Shown here: positions 61,135 to 64,000 of the stretch, piece by piece
How the letters are laid out: each line of letters opens with the position of its first letter
Position numbering within the stretch: the stretch's first letter is position 1
From: Streptosporangium sp. NBC_01756
GTDB lineage: Bacteria; Actinomycetota; Actinomycetes; Streptosporangiales; Streptosporangiaceae
Length of the DNA: 64,000 nucleotides
NCBI RefSeq assembly: GCF_035917975.1
Contig: NZ_CP109130.1
Location: 6,448,001 to 6,512,000, forward strand
Reading direction: 5' to 3'
Notes under the pieces: generated by a model
Seen by the model: only the letters and a program-made list of their open reading frames with translations
The model's database searches: none
Told to the model about the DNA's origin: nothing
Translations under genes and position numbers: made by a program

Positions 61135-62435
61135 ACTTCGCCAACGGGTGGTTGTTCTCAGCCATCGTCCTCGTCGTGATCGGCGGGCTGATAGCCAGCG
61201 CGGAGACGGCTCTGGCCCGCATCTCGCGCGTACGCGCTGAGGAGTTCGGCCGTGACGGACGCCGGGGCGCGGGGCGCCTGCAGGCGATCGTCGCCGATCC
61301 ACCGCGCTATCTCAACCTGCTGCTTCTGCTCAGACTGAGCTGCGAACTGATCGCCACGGTGATCGCCACGCTGCTCTTCATCGACTGGCTCGACGACCAG
61401 GGATGGGCCTACGCCGCCGCGGCCGCGGTCATGATCGTGGTCAGTTACGTCATCGTCGGCGTCTCTCCCCGCACGCTGGGCCGTCAGCACGCCGAGCCGA
61501 TCGCCCTCGCCAGCGCCCCTCTCGTGTACGGCCTGACCCGTATCTTCGGCCCGCTCCCCAAGCTGCTCATCCTGCTCGGCAACGCGGTGACGCCCGGCAA
61601 GGGTTTCCGGGAGGGGCCGTTCACCTCCGAGGCCGAGCTGCGCGACCTGGTCGACCTGGCCGAGGAGCGCAGGGTCATCGAGCCGGACGAACGGGAAATG
61701 ATCCACTCGGTCTTCGAGCTCGGGGACACCCTGGTCCGCGAGGTCATGGTGCCCCGCACCGACATGGTGTTCATCGAACGCGGCAAGACGTTGAACCAGT
61801 CCCTGTCGCTCGCCCTGCGTAGCGGGTTCTCCCGGATCCCCGTGGTCGGTGAGAACGAGGACGACGTCATCGGCATCGCCTATCTCAAGGACATCGTGCG
61901 CCGGGTGCAGGAGACCGGTGACGGCGGCCAGGCCGAACAGGTCGAGACGATCATGCGTCCGGCCACCTACGTGCCGGAGAGCAAACCCATCGACCAGCTC
62001 CTCCGTGAGATGCAGGCCCGCCAGATCCACCAGGCCATCGTCATCGACGAGTACGGCGGGACGGCCGGCCTGGTCACCATCGAGGATGTCCTCGAAGAGA
62101 TCGTGGGTGAGATCACCGACGAATACGACCAGGAGGCTCCCCGGGTGGAGCCGCTGGACGACGGCTCGGTCCGGGTGACGGCCAGGCTTCCCGTGGGCGA
62201 CCTGGCGGACCTGTTCGGCATCGAGCTCGAGGTGGACGACGTCGAGACCGTCGGCGGTCTGCTGGCGCACGCGCTGGGCAGGGTGCCGATCGCCGGTTCC
62301 GAGGCGGTGGTGGAGGGACTCAGCCTGACGGCGGAGAGCCTCGCCGGGCGCCGTAACCGGATCGGCACGGTTCTCGTCAGGCGGACCGTCACCGCCGAGT
62401 CCGACTCGGTCGGAGCCTCGTCAGAACAGGATTGA
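61131..62435 (+). CDS. CNNM/CorC-type hemolysin family membrane protein
   Basis: A 434-residue protein. A DUF21/CNNM membrane domain with three to four helices (residues 1-140) is followed by a CBS pair ([20 protein letters not shown] and [20 protein letters not shown] to [20 protein letters not shown]) and a CorC_HlyC domain (about 325-410). The family is linked to magnesium or cobalt efflux; hemolysis is not implied. The GTG at 61131 overlaps the ybeY TGA and has GGGAGG twelve bases upstream; a GTG at 61107 is possible. Confidence 0.92.
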   Translation: MNFANGWLFSAIVLVVIGGLIASAETALARISRVRAEEFGRDGRRGAGRLQAIVADPPRYLNLLLLLRLSCELIATVIATLLFIDWLDDQGWAYAAAAAVMIVVSYVIVGVSPRTLGRQHAEPIALASAPLVYGLTRIFGPLPKLLILLGNAVTPGKGFREGPFTSEAELRDLVDLAEERRVIEPDEREMIHSVFELGDTLVREVMVPRTDMVFIERGKTLNQSLSLALRSGFSRIPVVGENEDDVIGIAYLKDIVRRVQETGDGGQAEQVETIMRPATYVPESKPIDQLLREMQARQIHQAIVIDEYGGTAGLVTIEDVLEEIVGEITDEYDQEAPRVEPLDDGSVRVTARLPVGDLADLFGIELEVDDVETVGGLLAHALGRVPIAGSEAVVEGLSLTAESLAGRRNRIGTVLVRRTVTAESDSVGASSEQD

Positions 62436-62833
62436 CCCCATAGGGCGATGAACGACGCCGATTGACTGATCCGGTGCGGGGACACGGCGAGCCGCGGGAA
62501 AGCCGGCCGCGTCGACGAGTTCCAAACGTTCCGCAACCGATCTGCAAGCGGTGCCTGTCATTCTCGCATTACGGCACCCGGTCGCGCGGGAGCCGGTGGA
62601 GATCGTCTTCGATGCCGGGGGGTCAGTGGCACCAGGGATGGCTCCGTGGGGGGAAGAGCGCCAAGGTGGCCGTCATCCGGTCCCGCGTCGCTCACTTAAG
62701 GGTGTTCTCAAGCGCATAACGCGGTTGAGAACACCCTTTACGTGTTTCTCGATGATTGCCGCTTTTGCCGATGGGGAAGAAAGCGGAGCGGCGGGGACAG
62801 GATTCCTCGCACGTGACATTCGGGGGAACGGTC
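62436..62833. other. 398-base gap with a strong inverted repeat
   Basis: No convincing gene lies here; an open frame beginning at 62551 (PVILALRHPVAREPVEIVFD) has no start signal or recognised content, though it could be a remnant. The distinctive feature is the 14-bp inverted repeat at 62698-62738. Confidence 0.45.
62698..62738 (+). terminator. 14-bp perfect hairpin
   Basis: AAGGGTGTTCTCAA (62698-62711) and TTGAGAACACCCTT (62725-62738) pair perfectly around a 13-base loop that contains CGC and GCG. It lies 260 bases after the CBS gene and 95 before the lipoprotein gene. It may be a terminator (followed by TACGTGTTTCTC) or a regulatory dyad for the lipoprotein gene. Confidence 0.65.
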
Positions 62834-63499
62834 ATGAGGCGAGGGGTCCGAACGGCCATCGCGGTGGGCGCCTGCGGGGTTCTGGCCGGTGTGTCGGCGG
62901 CGTGCGGTGCCGGGATGAACTACAGCGAAAAGACGGGAAAAGACGCCGGTGCGGAGCTGGTGCGGCTGCGGGGGCTGTTACCGAAGGCGCAGGAACTACC
63001 GGACGGATTCTCCGCCCAGCCCGGTGAGGCGTGGAAGTCTCCTTTCCGCCCGGCCGGTCGCGACTGCCGGCTCGTCTTCGCCATGGCGGGGGGCAGCGCC
63101 CCGCAGTGGGCGCCGGAGAGCCGGGTGGACGCGACCTACGCCGGTGAGGAGCTGGGTGAGCTGGCCGGTGTCGGTCTGGCGTCCTACACCGTCGACGGCG
63201 CCGAGCATCGCTTCGAGGAACTGACCGAGGCCCTGAACGGCTGTCCGGTCGCCCGGAGTTCCCGGCCGGGCAGGGGCACCTCCCTGAGGGTGTCCAGTCT
63301 GGAGCTGGAGGCCTTCGGCGACGACGTGCAGGCCAAACGGCTACGCGGCCGGCTGGACGGATACCCCTACGAGATGCACGTGGTCTTCGCCCGGGTCGGG
63401 GGGACCCTGGTCTCGCTGGTGCACACCGGGCTCGCGGACGTCGATGTCAGGCGCACCCAGCAGTTCGCCCGGTTCCTCGTGGAGCGGGCGACCCCCTGA
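62834..63499 (+). CDS. lipoprotein of unknown function
   Basis: A 221-residue exported protein. The signal sequence ends in GVSAAC (Cys24), a lipobox. The mature part (LPKAQELPDGFSAQPGEAWK to the closing VRRTQQFARFLVERATP) has the mixed pattern of sensor-domain-like actinobacterial lipoproteins, with two cysteines (RDCRLV, NGCPVA). The ATG at 62834 follows GGGGGAACGG. Function unknown. Confidence 0.75.
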   Translation: MRRGVRTAIAVGACGVLAGVSAACGAGMNYSEKTGKDAGAELVRLRGLLPKAQELPDGFSAQPGEAWKSPFRPAGRDCRLVFAMAGGSAPQWAPESRVDATYAGEELGELAGVGLASYTVDGAEHRFEELTEALNGCPVARSSRPGRGTSLRVSSLELEAFGDDVQAKRLRGRLDGYPYEMHVVFARVGGTLVSLVHTGLADVDVRRTQQFARFLVERATP

Positions 63500-63587
63500 C
63501 CAGGGCCGGGCCTCATTCCGGTCGGCGGTACGGGACGGCAGGCAGGTCGATGGGGGCCGGAGGCCGGATGCTGGCTACCCTTGCGCT

Positions 63588-63920
63588 GTGAGTGACGCGA
63601 CCCTCGACCCCGAGGACAACAAGATCATCGTTCTGGCTCGGTCCGCCCGTGCCCGTAACGGCGCCGCCGAGGGTGCCGCCGTACGCGACGAGACCGGCCG
63701 GACCTATGCGGCGACGAACGTGGCACTGCCGTCGCTGACGCTCTCGGCGCTGCAGGTCGCCGTGGCGATGGCCGTCTCCAGCGGCGCGGAGTCCCTGGAG
63801 GCGGCGGCGCTGGTCACCGCGGGGGCCGGACCGGCCGACGCGGACGCGCGGGCGGTCCGCGAAATGGGCGGTACGACGCTGCTCGTGGCCGACCCCAGCG
63901 GCACCGTGCGTCAGAGCTGA
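63588..63920 (+). CDS. cytidine deaminase-like protein lacking zinc ligands
   Basis: A 110-residue protein. AAEGAAVRDETGRTYAATNV and ALQVAVAMAVSSGAESLEAA follow the cytidine deaminase fold and gene position before era. It contains no His and no Cys, so the catalytic HAE and PCxxC motifs are absent and deamination is not possible. TACCCT six bases before the GTG at 63588 indicates a leaderless start. It could be a structural or regulatory pseudoenzyme; the same degenerate form is often found at this place in actinobacteria. Confidence 0.8.
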   Translation: MSDATLDPEDNKIIVLARSARARNGAAEGAAVRDETGRTYAATNVALPSLTLSALQVAVAMAVSSGAESLEAAALVTAGAGPADADARAVREMGGTTLLVADPSGTVRQS

Positions 63921-63946
63921 GGCCGGCATCGGCGACAATGGTTGAC

Positions 63947-64000
63947 GTGAGTTCCTCAGCTGCTGATTTCCATGCCGGTTTCGCCTGCTTCGTCGGCCGG
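63947..64000 (+). CDS. era: GTPase Era (start only)
   Basis: The first 18 codons are present before the window ends: SSSAADFHAGFACFVGR matches the lead-in to the Era P-loop (usually FACFVGRPNAGKST). The GTG at 63947 has GACAAT at 63934-63939 seven bases upstream, a leaderless arrangement; an in-frame ATG at 63938 is the alternative. The order ybeY, CBS protein, deaminase-like, era supports the call. Confidence 0.8.
   Translation, partial: MSSSAADFHAGFACFVGR

Overview
This window is GC-rich chromosomal DNA of an actinomycete. Long spurious reading frames lie opposite almost every gene, GTG starts are common, and many genes look leaderless. The conserved order holA, rpsT, lepA, hemW, DUF3097, hrcA, dnaJ, rsmE, HIT, phoH, ybeY, CBS transporter, deaminase-like, era is the usual actinobacterial core block. 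The general gene style suggests the Streptosporangiales (Streptosporangium/Nonomuraea-like); that placement is inference.

1-11,000: the end of an unknown gene, a membrane-anchored low-complexity protein and a LigB-like protein. A leftward regulator-peptide-protease group follows: a LAL-type LuxR regulator, a 36-residue acidic peptide gene and a 1338-residue secreted subtilase. Then come divergent rnz and ogt, whose start codons overlap. 11,000-16,600: an MT0933-like antitoxin protein, miaA, dapF, a TPR protein and an SDR. 16,600-22,600: cell-surface and signalling genes, namely an HNH lipoprotein, a PepSY protein under an OmpR-type two-component system with matching direct-repeat operators, a secreted protein, a pirin and an SPFH lipoprotein.

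22,600-29,300: leftward aceB (malate synthase), glcD-glcE-glcF (glycolate oxidase) and an IclR regulator. Together they oxidise glycolate to glyoxylate and condense it with acetyl-CoA, and an IclR-like double operator lies in front of aceB. 29,300-31,800: a DUF4097 lipoprotein and hflX. 31,800-37,800: a six-gene leftward stressosome operon (rsbR, rsbS, rsbT, a kinase-phosphatase, a hybrid kinase, a receiver-SpoIIE phosphatase) with overlapping genes and no adjacent sigma factor.

37,800-46,200: an 860-base mostly non-coding stretch, hutI, degV, comEA-comEC, an NTF2-like gene behind a 27-bp palindromic operator, and holA. 46,200-48,000: a small decayed mobile region with two broken transposases and a lipoprotein. 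48,000-64,000: rpsT, a GH18-like protein, lepA, hemW, DUF4870, DUF3097, CIRCE-hrcA-dnaJ, rsmE, an ECF sigma factor with a membrane partner, HIT, phoH, a chain of duplicated minicistrons, ybeY, a CBS membrane protein, a lipoprotein, a deaminase-like protein lacking zinc ligands, and the start of era.

The least ordinary items are the peptide-protease-regulator group (6,252-9,310), the phoH-ybeY minicistron chain (60,519-60,655), the stressosome operon, the isolated operator at 44,370 and the recurrent leaderless start signature.
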